From Rhizophagus sp. LPA8_4_AMF (taxonomy: Eukaryota > Glomeromycota > Glomeromycetes > Glomerales > Glomeraceae): a stretch of 20,952 nt of DNA. Of the stretch, positions 20,888 to 20,952 are shown piece by piece. Under the pieces are notes generated by a model. It made no database searches. It was given only the letters and a program-made list of their open reading frames with translations, and was not told where the DNA came from. Each line of letters opens with the position of its first letter. The stretch's first letter is position 1. The position numbers were made by a program, and so were the translations under genes. The stretch covers positions 1-20,952 of the forward strand of contig JADRCO010001249.1 in assembly GCA_021464525.1 (NCBI GenBank), in the 5' to 3' direction.

Positions 20888-20943
20888 AGGGTAAAAATCT
20901 GTGAAGATCTCCGGCCTAAATTTCTGCGCAGATCTGCTACCCT
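20888..20943. repeat. GC-richer foldback at window edge
   Basis: AGGGTA (20888-20893) pairs with TACCCT (20938-20943). Inside lie two AGATCT palindromes (20905-20910 and 20930-20935) and CTGCGCAG (20924-20931). The segment is richer in G/C than its surroundings and may be the end of a repeat continuing beyond the window. Confidence 0.4.
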
Positions 20944-20952
20944 GTCAACGCA

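Larger units (their letters stand above)
16788..20952. other. Gene-poor, repeat-bearing region
   Basis: About 4.2 kb with no supportable protein gene. Frames of 60-80 codons here (such as 17521-17763 plus and 16994-17206 minus) lack splice partners or family likeness. The region is patchily less A/T-rich than the left end. It contains a clear MITE (18911-19080), short tandem repeats (18495-18580, 20801-20834), a possible inverted-repeat pair (17498-17507 with 17625-17634), and a foldback at the right edge. It reads as transposon debris. Confidence 0.65.

Overview
The window looks like nuclear DNA of an AT-rich fungus. Eight protein genes can be rebuilt by hand, seven of them supported by conserved families or clear membrane architecture. 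All are broken by short GT-AG introns (about 50-150 nt) and sit between very AT-rich spacers. The combination of extreme AT content, Asn/Ser/His-rich low-complexity protein stretches, a stand-alone SPX protein and debris of small transposons fits an arbuscular mycorrhizal fungus (Glomeromycotina, Rhizophagus-like). That lineage is inferred from style; no marker gene proves it.

Layout. 1-3337: AT-rich DNA with no supportable gene. 3338-4496 (-): unrecognised gene with Ser, His and Asn tracts. 5070-5748 (-): small protein with a long central membrane block, resembling promethin/LDAF1-type lipid-droplet proteins. 6325-7308 (+): RING-finger protein, six exons, with Asp at one usual zinc-ligand position. 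8808-10024 (-): HP1-like protein with chromodomain, chromo shadow domain and an N-terminal SUMO-interaction-like motif. 11101-12072 (-): stand-alone SPX-domain protein, facing 12435-14494 (+), an ArsB/NhaD/SLC13-type membrane transporter; the two share a 362-bp upstream region. 14858-15745 (-): glutathione S-transferase-like protein with a Ser/Asn-rich insertion. 16068-16787 (-): secreted-then-anchored single-pass protein ending in a PPxY motif. 16788-20952: about 4 kb of gene-poor DNA holding a clear 170-bp miniature inverted-repeat element flanked by TA (18911-19080) and several minor repeats.

How the genes relate. There is no operon-like system. The most suggestive pairing is SPX plus transporter: yeast low-affinity phosphate transporters of the Pho87/90/91 type are SPX-SLC13 fusions, and here the two modules are separate, divergent neighbours. 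The HP1-like protein keeps a plausible chromo shadow dimer module but lacks two of the three aromatic residues expected for methyl-lysine reading. All exon joins were made by eye from splice signals and reading frame. Start codons and final short exons are the least certain parts.
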